From contig OY987299.1 of assembly GCA_963920635.1 (NCBI GenBank), positions 65,206,692-65,270,691 on the forward strand: DNA of 64,000 nucleotides, in the 5' to 3' direction. Below, in pieces: positions 21,275-31,949 of this stretch. Source of the stretch: Pseudeuparius sepicola (Eukaryota > Arthropoda > Insecta > Coleoptera > Anthribidae). The notes below the pieces were generated by a model. That model was not told the DNA's origin. It did not search any database and was given only the letters and a program-made list of their open reading frames with translations. The translations under genes were made by a program, and so were the position numbers. How positions within the stretch are numbered: the first letter of the stretch is position 1; every line of letters starts with the position of its first letter.

Positions 21275-23326
21275 ATGTTAGAAAATAAAATTATTGAACC
21301 TTCAATATCTGAATATAATAGCCCAGTTTTGTTGGTGCCCAAAAAGTCACCAGGCAACGATCAAAATTCTTGGCGTTTAGTAATTGATTTTAGAAAACTT
21401 AATAAGAAATTAATCGCGGACAAATTCCCACTTCCTCGAATTGATGACACACTAGATCAATTGGGTAGAGCTAGATGGTTCTCTGTTATCGATTTGATCT
21501 CAGGATTTCACCAAATCCCGTTAGATGAGGAATCACGAGACCTTACTTCATTTAGTGTAGATTCAGGCTCATTTCGTTTCACTCGGTTGCCCTTTGGATT
21601 GTCGGTTAGCCCTAACAGCTTCCAAAGAATGATTTCTTTAGCCTTTGCAGGCATCACTCCAGAAAAAGCATTTTTGTATATGGATGATATAATTGTTATT
21701 GGTTGCTCCGAAAAACATCATTTAAATAATTTAAAATCAGTATTTGAAACTTGCAGAAAATATAATTTAAAATTAAATCCTACTAAATGCAATTTCTTCA
21801 GAAAGGTCACTTATCTAGGCCATAAAATTACCGACAAAGGAATTTTGCCCGACGAGTCAAAATACAATGTTATAAATAATTACCCAATACCCCAAAATGC
21901 CAATGAGGTCAGAAGGTTTACAGCATTTTGCAATTTCTATATACGTTTTATTCCGCAATTTGCAATGGTAGCTAATCCCTTAAATAAATTAATAAGGAAA
22001 AATACTAAATTTATATGGTCAGATGAGTGTCAAAATTCTTTTCTTTACTTAAAAAAGGCATTACTTAGCCCAAAAATTTTGCAATATCCAGATTACTCTA
22101 AACAATTCATTCTTACCACGGATGCATCAAATGATGGATGTGGAGCTGTTCTTTCGCAAGATGTTGATGGTCGTGAACTTCCAATAGCATTTGCATCCAA
22201 GAATTTTACTAAAGGAGAGTTACACAAACCTACTATTCTGAAAGAACTAACCGCTATTCACTGGGCAATGAAATATTTTTGGTGTTATTTGTATGGTCAA
22301 AAATTTTTAGTTAAAACTGATCACAGGCCCTTAGTATTTTTGTTCTCAATGAAGGATCCATCCTCTAAACTTACACGGATGAGATGCGATTTAGAAGAAT
22401 TCGATTTTGAGGTTGAATATATTCCAGGAAAAGACAATGTTGTTAGTGATGCATTATCTAGAATTAATATCGAAAATTTAAAGCAAATTAATAACACATT
22501 ACATTCATTTGTAGTCACAAGATCAATGTCTAAAACATTAAAAACAGAAAACCAAACTACTCAAAATACACAAAATAAAACGGAAACGTTACAACCAAAA
22601 GTCTATGAAGCAATTAATAATTACGAAAATTTAAAAGTACCATTACTGAAATTTATATTAAGCCCTACAAATATTACAATTTGTATTATAAATAAAAGGA
22701 AATTGAGTGCTCAAAGTAAGATTGCTATTGTGAATGGTAATATTCCGTTAGTCGAAATATTACCTCAGCTAGAAAATATGGCTCGCAAAGCTCTCCTTAC
22801 TAAATTAAAATTAAATTTGCATGATGATATATTTAAAAGGTGCACCATAAATAAATTTAAGGAATTGGGGCAAAATCAATTACAACAAGTTGTAATTGAA
22901 CTCTATGGTAATTGTAAATTAATTACAAACAAAAATGAAAAATTGGACTTAATAAAAAAATTTCATAATAACCCCATTTTTGGAGGTCATGTAGGTCAAA
23001 AACGTCTTTCAAAGAAACTAAAAGCTTATTACCAATGGAAAAATATGTCTCGAGATGTTTCAAATTACACAAAAAAATGTCATAATTGCCAAACAAATAA
23101 AAGGAACAGGGGACATATTGAACCAATGATAATAACACCTACACCACAAAAAGCATTCGATATTGTCTGTATTGACACAGTGGGTCCTTTTCCAAAAACC
23201 AATAAAGGCAATTCGTATGCAGTTACAATGCAGTGTGATTTAAGTAAATACGTAGTCATAATACCAATACCAAACAAAGAAGCTATAACTGTAGCAAAAG
23301 CAATTTTTGAGAATTTTGTTCTTATA
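21275..23326 (+). pseudogene. Gypsy pol: reverse transcriptase, RNase H, integrase N-part
   Basis: RT motifs: PLPRIDDTLDQLG, FSVIDLISGFHQI (motif A), LPFGLSVSPNSFQ (B), YMDD (C, about 21,678) and YLGHKI. RNase H: LTTDASNDGCGAVLSQ, ELTAIHWA, KTDHRPL, then the junction SDALSRI. Integrase: zinc-binding HHCC region with HVGQ...C-x2-C (CHNCQ, about 23,080), then the first catalytic Asp in CIDTVGPFP. The coding stretch is interrupted at 23,326 by the mariner insertion; the remaining integrase lies at 25,269 onward. Same frame as the protease but separated by a stop. Confidence 0.95.
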
Positions 23327-25266
23327 CAGTGTGACCCATTTGTTTTGGGGTCAGTCTGTAAAAAGTGTATCAATCGTGCGATTTGGCTGATTTTTTTTTT
23401 AAATTGTAGAGCTCGATGAACTGCACATTTTGAACAAAAATTGCCTGGTTCGCATAAAATCCAAAGCCTACTATGACCGTTTTTATGAGCAAAATTTTAA
23501 GAAACCATATTAGCGTTTTTTTTTGAAAAAATCTGTGTGCGCCAATGGATTGAGCACCCCTCGAAATGGGTATGTACAAAATTTCATCAAAATATTTCAA
23601 GTAATAACGATTTTGTAGAAAAATTAAAAATGCAGCCAAGGTACGTCTTTATTTTCAAAAATTCAAAGTTGGCCATGGAAAATAATTGAATTGTAATAAT
23701 ACAACCTTATGCTTATAAACACAAAACATAAAAACAATTAAAATTATAAAATTTTTGTAACTTCTACCAAGCCTCCATTTTCTACAATGCATTTGTCGTT
23801 CCTCTTGCGTACATTCAAAATTACATTTCGTATTTGCTGTGGAGTAATTTCCTCACAACTACGGTTTATCCTAGCTTGCAGTTCTTGTAAATTATGGGGT
23901 CTTGACTTATAAACATTTTGCTTAAGTGTACCCCAAAGAAAAAAATCTAAAGGAGTTAAGTCCGGAGATCTCGGTGGCCACTCACAGAAAGGACTATTTC
24001 GCCCTATCCAACAGTTTTCAAAATTATTATCTAGCCAGTTTCTGATTAAACGAGCATTATGAATAGGACTGCCATCTAACTGTAACTTTAAATTTAAACG
24101 GTATCTTAATGGTAACTCATCTAAAGCATTTCTAAATTCAATTTCTAGAAAATTCAAGAAGCCAGCCGCATTCAAATTCCCTTCAAAGAAAAATGGGCCA
24201 ATTATTCTGTCGCGTAGTATTCCACACCAAACGTTAATTTTTTGTGAATATTGTCTCCTTGCATTTATTATAAACTCTGGATTTTCAGCTGACCAGTGAC
24301 GGCAGTTTTGACTTGATACTACACCATTTGTAGTAAACGTGGCTTCGTCGGTGAATAAAATTTCATTTAAAAAGTTGCCATTATGGAGATATTCACCTTG
24401 CAGCCAATAGCAAAATTCTAATCTTCTCTCCTCATCTCCTGGTTCCAGGGTGTGCAAAAATTTTGGCTTAAACGGTTTTATTTTGTTTTGTCTCAAACAT
24501 CTCCTTATACTCTCTCTGGGTATATGAAGGTCTAAACTAGCCGTTCGAACACTATTTCGAGGATTGTCACTAAAGTATTGCAGAATTTGATTGTTATTTT
24601 CAACAAGTCCACGGCGTCCATTTTGCCTAGTTTTTAATAAATTTTTAGAAATCGATCCAGTTTCATCAAAAATATTGTTTATACGTTGTACAGTACTTCG
24701 ACTCACTGATCTACCTGGGTGTCTATTGTTAAATTCGGCCGCAGCTTCTGCTGCCGAGCGCTCGTTGTCGCCCACGAGTCGAACAATTTCTATTTTGTCT
24801 CTTATGCTTAAATATTCCATAATTATGATAATTAATTGTATTGAGCACAAACAATTTCTGAACTCAATTTAGACAGTTTGACACTTAATAAAAGTAAACA
24901 ATTCAATTATTTTCCATGGCCAACTTCGAATTTTTGAAAATAAAGACGTACCTTGGCTGCATTTTTAATTTTTCTACAAAATCGTTATTACTTGAAATAT
25001 TTTGATGAAATTTTGTACATACCCATTTCGAGGGGTGCTCAATCCATTGGCGCACACAGATTTTTTCAAAAAAAAAACGCTAATATGGTTTCTTAAAATT
25101 TTGCTCATAAAAACGGTCATAGTAGGCTTTGGATTTTATGCGAACCAGGCAATTTTTGTTCAAAATGTGCATTTCATCGAGCTCTACAATTTAAAAAAAA
25201 AATCAGCCAAATCGCACGATTGATACACTTTTTACAGACTGACCCCAAAACAAATGGGTCACACTG
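23327..25266 (-). mobile_element. Mariner-type element with transposase, 1.94 kb
   Basis: The ends are CAGTGTGACCCATTTG and CAAATGGGTCACACTG, flanked by TA (23,325-23,326 and 25,267-25,268). The terminal inverted repeats are about 360 bp long and end internally at a shared ggccatggaaaataattg. The transposase gene lies between them on the minus strand. It splits the gypsy integrase, with both halves in matching phase, so one clean TA insertion explains the break. The intact ORF and well-matched repeats suggest a young, possibly once-autonomous copy. Confidence 0.95.
23744..24820 (-). CDS. Tc1/mariner superfamily transposase
   Basis: 358 aa from the start MEYLSIRDKIEIVRL; an in-frame ATG ten codons upstream is less likely because that segment is hydrophobic and atypical. 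The N-terminal half has two helix-turn-helix units for binding the terminal repeats (residues about 5-55, ending in SRSTVQRI, and about 75-120 with IPRESIRRCLR). The DDE-type catalytic domain has FTDEATF (first Asp), LQLDGSPIHNA (second Asp) and SPDLTPLDFFLWG (third acidic residue, Asp), with 42 residues between the second and third. It cuts and pastes the element at TA sites. No stop or frameshift is seen, so it may be functional. Confidence 0.95.
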   Translation of the reverse strand: MEYLSIRDKIEIVRLVGDNERSAAEAAAEFNNRHPGRSVSRSTVQRINNIFDETGSISKNLLKTRQNGRRGLVENNNQILQYFSDNPRNSVRTASLDLHIPRESIRRCLRQNKIKPFKPKFLHTLEPGDEERRLEFCYWLQGEYLHNGNFLNEILFTDEATFTTNGVVSSQNCRHWSAENPEFIINARRQYSQKINVWCGILRDRIIGPFFFEGNLNAAGFLNFLEIEFRNALDELPLRYRLNLKLQLDGSPIHNARLIRNWLDNNFENCWIGRNSPFCEWPPRSPDLTPLDFFLWGTLKQNVYKSRPHNLQELQARINRSCEEITPQQIRNVILNVRKRNDKCIVENGGLVEVTKIL

Positions 25267-25268
25267 TA

Positions 25269-25854
25269 TACGGACCAATGAAAGAGGTCAGAACCGATAT
25301 GGGTACAGAATATAAAAACGAGGTTTTTACAAACTTGTCAAGACTACTCGATGTTGAACACAAAGTATCTACAGCTTATCATAGTCAATCGATAGGGGGG
25401 TGTGAGCGTAATCATCGTGTCTTAAATGAGTTTATTCGCATGTACGTGAACGAAACACATTCCGATTGGGATACATGGACTAAATACTTTTCGTTTTGCT
25501 ACAACACAACCCCAAGTAGGTATCATAACTACACTCCCTTCGAGTTAATCTTTGCAAAGAAAGCAGGAATTTCGGTATAGGTTGCAATTTGCCCAAAATA
25601 GAGCCAGAGAAACCCTTGAAAAGGCTAAAGGGGAGCGTCAATTACTATATGATAAGAAATCAAACATAGTTGATTTGCATCCTGGAGATCTTGTCTTGAT
25701 TTCAAATGAAAATCGTCATAAGTTCGATTCGTGGTTCGAGGGACCTTTTCCCGTCCTATCACAGGATAGGGTGAATTGTACGGTGTTAGATAACCATGGT
25801 AAGCAATACACGGTACACAAAAACCGTATAAAAAAGTACCTTCATGGTGATTAA
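25269..25854 (+). pseudogene. Gypsy integrase catalytic and C-terminal parts
   Basis: 25,269-25,580 holds the second catalytic Asp (RTDMGTEY), the catalytic Glu (HSQSIGGCERNHR) and YNTTPSRYHNYTPFELIF. Near 25,570 the frame changes and some residues typical of this linker seem to be lost. 25,582-25,854 continues with RARETLEKAKGER, the GDLVLI motif of the C-terminal domain and a final KKYLHGD. It belongs to the pol gene interrupted by the mariner element. Confidence 0.9.
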
Positions 25855-26051
25855 ATTAAATTATCTGGTTAGTTATAAGTTATTAAGTAGTTACAAGTTT
25901 ACGTGAATTTTGTGTGTTATTGTATTTTCATATATATCTTGTTATTGTATTTTAATCTATATTGTATACTTTTAGAAAAATTCAAATACTTTGGTATATT
26001 TTATTTTCCAGGAATGTCACTCACAAGTGGCCATAGTGAGTGCCATTCTTT

Positions 26052-26065
26052 TGGAAAGGGAGGTG
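26052..26065 (+). promoter_or_regulatory. Polypurine tract
   Basis: ggaaagggaggtg lies immediately before the 3' LTR, the expected second-strand priming site. 25,855-26,051 between pol and this tract has no ORF. Confidence 0.75.
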
Positions 26066-26257
26066 TAGAGGCTTAAGGCAGTAACCCTCTTAAGAATTAT
26101 ACTTTAATATTTAGGTTGCTTATTCAACAATTATTTATGTTTGGATTACTTGGCATTATTGCTATATTTGTAAAATGTAGAATATTGAACTCAATATACT
26201 TAAGAATTCCAAGGTGAATACTGTCTTCTTTAATCGGCCCTACTTTCAACCATTACA
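26066..26257 (+). repeat. Gypsy 3' LTR
   Basis: 192 bp, matching the 5' LTR along its whole length as far as I compared. Confidence 0.9.
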
Positions 26258-26433
26258 TACCGCCAACTTTTTTCCACCCCCAATCGGTAGCTTTGAGCGT
26301 CGAGCGTCACATTTTTCCATGTTTGGATTTGGCGAAAAACTCGATAAGAGTGTTGCCGAGCTGCAGCAGAAGTTGGTGGAAGTTTTGACAACATAACAGT
26401 GTTGCTGGCTTTACCAACTAGTCTGTTAAAAGA
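26258..26433 (-). pseudogene. Inverted segment of the Cys-rich gene (left arm)
   Basis: Reversed copy of 26,502-26,675. On the minus strand it encodes the region LVGKASNTVMLSKLPP followed by TSAAARQH. It is the continuation of the gene tail at 18,414, separated by the gypsy insertion. Confidence 0.65.
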
Positions 26434-26501
26434 TATTATTTTAGCTTTATACAACTGTACCTGGGCAGAAGAAAGTCTAGATAAATACAGATTTATGTCT
26501 C

Positions 26502-26863
26502 TTAACAGACTAGTTGGTAAAGCCAGCAACACTGTTATGTTGTCAAAACTTCCACCAACTTCTGCTGCCGCTCGGCAACACTCTCATCGAGTTTTTCACC
26601 AAATTCAAACATGGAAAAATGTGACTCTCAAAGCTACCAATTGGGGGTGGAAAAAAGTTGGCGGTATATTAATCCCAACAATGACTATAAATGAACCAGC
26701 TCCCAAATCTGTTTCAACGCTTATTTCATGTTCATGTAAATTAGGGTGCGAATACAGGTGTAGTTGCAGAGGAGCAGGCTTGCGTTGCTCTACAATGTGT
26801 TATCATTGCCATGGACAATCATGCTTAAATGTTGAATCTGTGGAAGACGACCAAGATTTATAA
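26502..26863 (+). pseudogene. Cys-rich (CXC-like) protein, C-terminal part
   Basis: The frame contains LVGKASNTVMLSKLPPTSAA, a WGW motif, then a Cys cluster (CSCKLGC ... CSCRGAGLRC ... CYHCHGQSC) and a short acidic end, stopping at 26,861-26,863. A conserved block with LPPTSAA, a tryptophan-containing middle and a double C-x-C cluster occurs in many unnamed insect proteins, often with transposons. The upstream part of the 154-aa ORF (from 26,399) is inverted-repeat and spacer sequence, so the true N-terminus is missing. Function unknown; zinc binding is plausible. Confidence 0.6.
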
Positions 26864-28030
26864 TTAACATTTGATAATTAGTGGATTAGGCCTACAGGAG
26901 ATACCACTTAAAAAAAGCGCCAAGTACTTTACCTCTAGGGTGGTGTGGAAATAAGTACAACACTTTCTTTTTATAGAGGTGAGGGGGTGAAAGTTGTTTA
27001 TTTATTAAAATTGTAAATACATTTTAGTGTCTACTGCTATTTTAAGCGTTGAACGTTTTAGATCGTACTGTAGAGAGTGCTAATTGGAAGCAACCCTTAT
27101 GTTTGCGCCATATTTCCCAGGTTATTAGTAATTTTAGGAAAAAAGTGTTAAAAACCTTTTTGATAGAGAATTTTCCAAGGAACAATTTTGTATAGAGGTA
27201 TTTTTGTCGAAAATTACACGGTTGCCGATATAATCTAGAAAAGCTCAAAATGGGGGTAGAAAGGGCGTCCTGGAGGATGAAGCACACTATTTATGGATGG
27301 GAACTTTTTGGTTTATTAATCCTTATGCTATTCCTAACCAACCCACCAATTTTCAAAACTTTATGAATTTTGTCGCAAAAACGTAATATTCCTGAACTAT
27401 TAAATTGTTGCAGCTTTATTTATAAAGTCACTGTCTAAGATGATAAATACATTTTCTATTCGTTTCCTGTTATGGCACACCAGCCACCTTAACTCATATG
27501 GACTTACTAACTCTCAGGCTTCTATATTATTTTTAGACTTAGTTCGTTTATAGTGTGTGCGGCGGTTTTGAATACTCGATTTTTGACCCCAAAAATTTAG
27601 CATTTTGAGATGGCGCAGAGAAAGACACATATTTTCTATTGGATCTTTTACACCAACATTTTGAGTGGTCCTGTTGACCATTCAACTGTTTTAAGGGGAT
27701 TCCATGGCACATACTTATTGACTTGCCAGATGACCCGCAGAAAGAAACTCCCTGTAATATTTTGTGTTCAAATTTGGTATATGGGGGTTTTACGGTGTCC
27801 TGATTAACACTGAGGTGTCAGATTATAAATAAAAAATCGCTAAATGGTTTTCATAATTTTTTACTAGAAAAAAATTCGTAGTAGGCCTTGAAAATTGAAA
27901 TTAAGGCCTGAAATTTTTACACGAAAGTAGAGTTTTTGTTACCTATCTTTAGAAGAAAAAAAAAACGACTAAAATCAGATGGAAAATAAAAATTTTACGG
28001 GGGTGCTTTTATTTCAAATGGGCCACCCTG
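26864..28030. other. Right arm of the nested palindromic element, no gene
   Basis: 26,864-27,197 is the 3' flank of the Cys-rich gene. 27,198-28,030 is the mirror of 10,815-11,600. It includes the ggattccatggcac motif at 27,697, which pairs with gtgccatggaatcc at 11,138. Confidence 0.6.
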
Positions 28031-28265
28031 TATATCTAAGCACATTCGAATAAAAAATATTGTACGATACACGGACGAAAAGTTGTTTTTCGTACTCCTC
28101 AGGAAATTCATGGGGAATGCAGGAACGTCCAACAACACCAATGTCACCTAAGGCCCGATAACCTGGCAAGGGTCTCGCCCGAGCCAGATCCTTATGGTAT
28201 CCGGGATACCCGGGATCTGAGTGAAGGTTCCCCCTAGAGGGAGTGCGAATGCCTTTTGGCTAAGT
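28031..28265. other. No gene
   Basis: A moderately GC-rich stretch with a short repeat (ccgggatacccggg at about 28,198) and no coding signal. It lies just downstream of the leftward non-LTR fragment. Confidence 0.4.
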
Positions 28266-28960
28266 CGATAATAATAACGCCTTTATTTAGATCATTTCCA
28301 ATTACATTATAAGCTTGCATACCCAAAAAGGTGGCAGTATCCAATCATTGGATGCTCCTATACCACCACTTATAGAAATTATTATAAAGATCAACTTAGA
28401 ACTTAACCTGATTTAATCTGTAACCTATTCTAAGTTGTGGAAAACATATTAACCCAAATAACTAAAATACAAAAATACAATTGCAACGACGACAAAATAA
28501 AATAAAATAAAACGAGCTGTCTTAGATATACCTACTTATATACAATTGTAGATATAGATAATATTATATCCACAGTTAATCCGTTAATATTTTATTTTCC
28601 CTAAATTTGCCTCTGCAGCTTTCTCTATGTCCTGATTTGCACAAAATCCTAGTTACCCTTTTTTGAATAATTGAAATGGCTTCTATGTTAAATTATTTCC
28701 AAAGAACATTCATGTTTTTATCTAGGTAGGTACTTAGATAATACTTGTATACCTACTATATGAAGCTGAGCTTATTTTTTTTGCATAAATGGGTAATATG
28801 TTCATTCCATGTCATATTTTCATCTATTATCCCTAAAAATTTTACCGATGAAACCGTACCTATGTTTGTGTCACCTACTCGGATGTGTTCCGGTGTAACC
28901 ACATTTGAACGAATTGTTTTGAAAAGTAAAATATTGATTTTGGTTCTGTTTACAATCATT
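28266..28960 (-). pseudogene. Non-LTR retrotransposon 3' fragment
   Basis: A minus-strand reading holds the end of a reverse transcriptase: KINILLFKT, then VKFLGIIDENMTWNEHI (28,756-28,959), the usual block after the catalytic domain. After a gap a second block (IQKRVTRILCKSG and ESCRGKF, about 28,600-28,680) matches the C-terminal region of the same type of protein. The 3' end has a polyadenylation-like AATAAAGGCG and a short (TTA)n tail at about 28,266. The catalytic domain and everything upstream are missing. Confidence 0.75.
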
Positions 28961-29538
28961 CCTTGCTCTGATATTCATCTATCTACATTCTGGAGTAATT
29001 GGTCAACTAACTATATTGCGCATGTAAAATTCTTTGTTGAATGATGGATTAACTATGTGTACTAGTGGTTTTGCAATAGACTTGAGACTAAATTTAATTA
29101 CTTATACTCGTTGGAATATCATCACCACACAGCTCACTTTATTTTCTAGTCTAAACTTATTTTTAATATTTCTTCTTCATTCATCTTTCACATGTATATT
29201 TATTTATCGTTTTCTTTTACATCACATTCAAACTTGCATGCATAAAAATTGGCCTACCGTTAAACTTTTGACTTTTACTATATACTTTTTTTTATAAATG
29301 ATTCAGAAGATCAAAAAAGAAATGCTGTTTAAATACAATAACCTGCCTTCATATAAAAATTCCTACCTTGGTCAGTCAAAGTTTGAAAGTTGAAAAAACC
29401 TTATACCCTGGGAACCTCGAAAAAATCCGCCCTAGAACCCTAAACCCGACCGGAAGACTTGGGGAAGCTTAAACGATGCCGGCCTCAGAGCCCCAAGCTT
29501 AAATAACATCGCTGCAGATCGACGCAAAACGGCAATTT
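28961..29538. other. No gene recognised
   Basis: Low-complexity T-rich sequence, then a GC-richer stretch at 29,400-29,530 with the repeated word gcttaaa. No ORF with family-like content. Confidence 0.4.
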
Positions 29539-29613
29539 TTGACAAAATCGCAATGTTGTCGAGTAGATATACTAAGAAAGTTCCAACTCACGACCCCCAT
29601 GTTAAGCCACAAA

Positions 29614-29877
29614 ATGCAGTCGTTCGTGGAAAGTTTGAACAAGAATTTGGTTTTGAAGAGATTGGAGAGTTTGCAGAATTTGGAAGTGGGTGAAAAATTT
29701 CAAATAAAGATGTGCGGCGAATTTAAAACGGTACTACCGCAACGCTCCACAGCACAGTTTACGCTCCAACAGATCGAGGTCATGAACAAGGACATCGGCA
29801 ATGGAAGGAGGTATTACCTAAAGAGCCTTGGGCCAGTCGGCAGGGCTACAAATATTGAATTTGTTCTAGAAAATTGA
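29614..29877 (+). CDS. Small protein of unknown function
   Basis: 87 aa when started at the internal ATG of MQSFVESLNKNLVLKR, which fits better than the upstream in-frame ATG at 29,539. The composition looks coding, with a pattern of charged and hydrophobic residues (LQNLEVGEKFQIKMCGEF, then a YYLKSLGP segment near the end). A second small ORF follows 11 bases later and an AATAAA lies shortly after, suggesting one transcript. I do not recognise the family; a small beta-rich nucleic-acid-binding protein of a viral or Polinton-like element is one possibility, but this is a guess. Confidence 0.45.
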   Translation: MQSFVESLNKNLVLKRLESLQNLEVGEKFQIKMCGEFKTVLPQRSTAQFTLQQIEVMNKDIGNGRRYYLKSLGPVGRATNIEFVLEN

Positions 29878-29888
29878 ATGTGTGAAGG

Positions 29889-30011
29889 ATGGAGAAGTTA
29901 TATTATAGAAGAGAACTGGAGCAATATTTAAATAAATTAGAAACGTTGAAGCACGAGATCACAAATTATGAAGTTAATAAGAAAATAAAGAACATTAACT
30001 TATGTAATTGA
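29889..30011 (+). CDS. 40-aa coiled-coil ORF
   Basis: Starts MEKLYYRRELEQYLNKLETL and is strongly charged and helical, with leucines at heptad-like spacing. It sits 11 bases after the 29,877 stop. An AATAAA follows at about 30,019. Very short, so it may be chance. Confidence 0.3.
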   Translation: MEKLYYRRELEQYLNKLETLKHEITNYEVNKKIKNINLCN

Positions 30012-31115
30012 TTCTTTAATAAATGTTTAAATGTTTTATTTATGCTCACCGTATATGTATAAATATGCCTGATATAGGGCATGGACACGATATATAGCAT
30101 TTTCAAAATGCCTTAGTTATTTTTTTATTTTGAAAACACTTGCAGGCCTGCAACTTATGGTGGCCTTGTTTGGTGGCTATGAGTAGTGCGGGATATTGAC
30201 TACAAGGTGGCGCCACACGACAAATCTTGATTTAATTTTTATTTTCACCTGAATAAAATAGTGACTGTACCAATTATGGGTTTGGAAATGTATAAGGTGA
30301 CTCCTATAAGGTGTGGGTTTTTAGGAGGATTTGTGTTTTGATCCATTATGGATTTAATAAGATATGAGAATATTTGGAAAGAGTTATTGAGGAATGCTGC
30401 GGGTAAAACTACTGATTCACAGCACTAAAGAACAAAGGCAATTGATATAGCTTGACCTTCAAGCACACGAGCAACGGTGTAGGTACCGTGAGAAAAATAA
30501 GTTAGAAAATTATACTTACGAATTTATATCTTTTTTACTAGGATCCATGCACTTATAACGGTACATTATGTATGAAATGGCAATATATGGTAAAACAATA
30601 CTTATGTAATTATATTAAAAACCATAAAATACAAAAACTAATAGTAAAAAAAATGTAATTATGTTATGTACGAGGAGAGAGAGAGAGAGAATACTTTAGA
30701 AAGTATACTTACTGATTTACATATGTTTTCTAGGACTAGGGCTAGGACAAAAAAATATGAAAATAGTAAAAATGTCAAAGTACAAAAGGATTATAAACTT
30801 AAACAAAAATATATATGAGAAAGAAGCAAGAAAAGCAGGAATAAAAGGGCGCCAGGCTAAAATAATACTTTAAAAGTTCTATAAATTAAATCATTTTAAT
30901 AGTCTCGCACCAAGAACCAAATCCTTTTGTAATTGTTGAATTAATTTTTCACCCTTTATGTCCTGTTTTTTTTTAATCGCTCCATTTCACGTCTTCTTTC
31001 CGCCTTCTTATCTTGTTACACCTGTAGCTTCCGCTTCGTCGCTTCATATTTTCGTTTCAGCTCACCTGTCACCCCTTTGACGTATGAAGATATATCGCCT
31101 TTTCTTTCCGGATTT
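30012..31115. other. No clear gene; 3' remains of the leftward three-exon gene
   Basis: 30,673-30,690 is a (GA)n run. On the minus strand, 31,115 to about 30,965 continues the sense of exon 3 in a shifted frame (SDSEDEFENPERK, later KAERRREMERLKK), indicating that the gene once extended here. The rest is AT-rich without coding signal. Confidence 0.45.
30673..30690. repeat. (GA)n microsatellite
   Basis: Nine GA units. Confidence 0.85.
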
Positions 31116-31647
31116 TCAAATTCGTCTTCGCTGTCTGAGTGGGTGGCAAGCTGATGACGCTGACGGCGTCGTCGTCCTCCTGCAGCTTAATTTTTTTGCA
31201 GCTGCACCCATACCGTAGCGGTAAGGCCTGGGCGAACTGCGAGAAGCAACAGGTGGTAAAAGTTGTTCTTGAGGGGGTGGATATGTTGTGGACTGAAAAA
31301 ATTTTTTTAATGGGTCTTGAGCTTAATTACCATTAAAAAAATGATTTTCAATGTTCATAGCACATAAAAAACACTTACTGGGATTACCACGTGGCTGTAA
31401 ATAATTGGTTTCTGTGCAGGTTGACTAGTTGACGGCTGCGACTCGGATTGAGACTGGGACAGGTCCGTCAAATCCTGACTCAGTGACGGCATGTCAGGGT
31501 ATGCCTGAAAAAAAAATCATTAGGTTTTAGGCTAAAAAGTGTGTTTAAAAATGTTTCCAACATTCAATGGACTTTAGCACATTAGTTTTGTTAAAAAAGA
31601 GTACTTACTGTTTTTTTGAGAAAAAGCGACACTCTGTTGCTAGCCAT
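31116..31647 (-). CDS. Putative three-exon gene, unknown function, probably degraded
   Basis: Read leftward. Exon 1 (31,647-31,609) starts MASNRVSLFLKKT and ends at a consensus donor GTAAGTAC. Exon 2 (31,504-31,379) follows a T-rich tract and CAG, and ends at GTAAGTG. Exon 3 (31,292-31,116) follows TTTTTTCAG. All three join in phase 0, giving about 113 aa rich in Ser, Gln and Pro (SQSQSESQPSTSQPAQ). In exon 3 a seven-A run near 31,190 probably shifts the frame, since an acidic then basic reading continues in other frames to about 30,965. Three correct splice signals in one phase are unlikely by chance. The family is not recognised; it could be a host gene or a transposon-borne accessory gene. 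Confidence 0.5.
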
Positions 31648-31949
31648 GATGAAAACACTTTGTAAACACTTACTAACACGGAAGTCTGTGAACTAAATGC
31701 TGTCTCTAATGTATGACACAATTTATAGGAAATAAATGCGATGTCAGCAAAAATTTAGAACATGTCCTAAAAGTGACATCTTCACCAAAGCAAAAAAGTT
31801 GAATTTTGGTTAGGAACAGGTCCCAGAAGTGGTACTCCATCAGCGCTAAATTCCAATGGCCAAAGGCCTGGCCGGATCACAATAGGGCTTGTTCAGCACC
31901 AATCTGAAAATGAGTTTTTTTTATGCAAGTCGATAGCATTTTGTGTATA

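Larger units (their letters stand above)
18415..26257 (+). mobile_element. Ty3/gypsy LTR retrotransposon with mariner insert
   Basis: The element has two 192-bp LTRs (18,415-18,606; 26,066-26,257), a primer binding site, a small membrane ORF, gag, a protease-RT-RNaseH-integrase pol and a polypurine tract. It inserted antisense into the Cys-rich gene tail. A 1.94 kb mariner element lies in its integrase. It has no env ORF. It is disabled: frameshift and stop in gag, a stop between protease and RT, the mariner insert, and a deletion/frameshift near 25,570. Confidence 0.95.
10815..28030. mobile_element. Nested palindromic DNA element (17.2 kb with insertions)
   Basis: The ends are CAGGGTGGCCCATTT at 10,815 and the reverse AAATGGGCCACCCTG at 28,030, each next to TA. 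Inverted homology runs from both ends inward to 11,600 and 27,197. Inside, the left arm resumes at 16,796-18,414 and 26,258-26,433, and the right arm continues leftward from 27,195 to 26,502. Removing the insertions leaves two arms of about 1.5 kb around a spacer of about 65 bp. Each arm carries the 3' end of a Cys-rich gene. Insertions into the left arm are a CAGTGTGG MITE, a TAGACCG element, a gypsy retrotransposon with its own mariner insert, and an inverted duplication. The element layout is inference; the inverted homologies are seen directly. Confidence 0.7.

Noticed and set aside
20369..26065. Env gene in the gypsy element
   Set aside because: The 200 bases between the pol stop and the 3' LTR contain no ORF, so there is no sign of an envelope gene.
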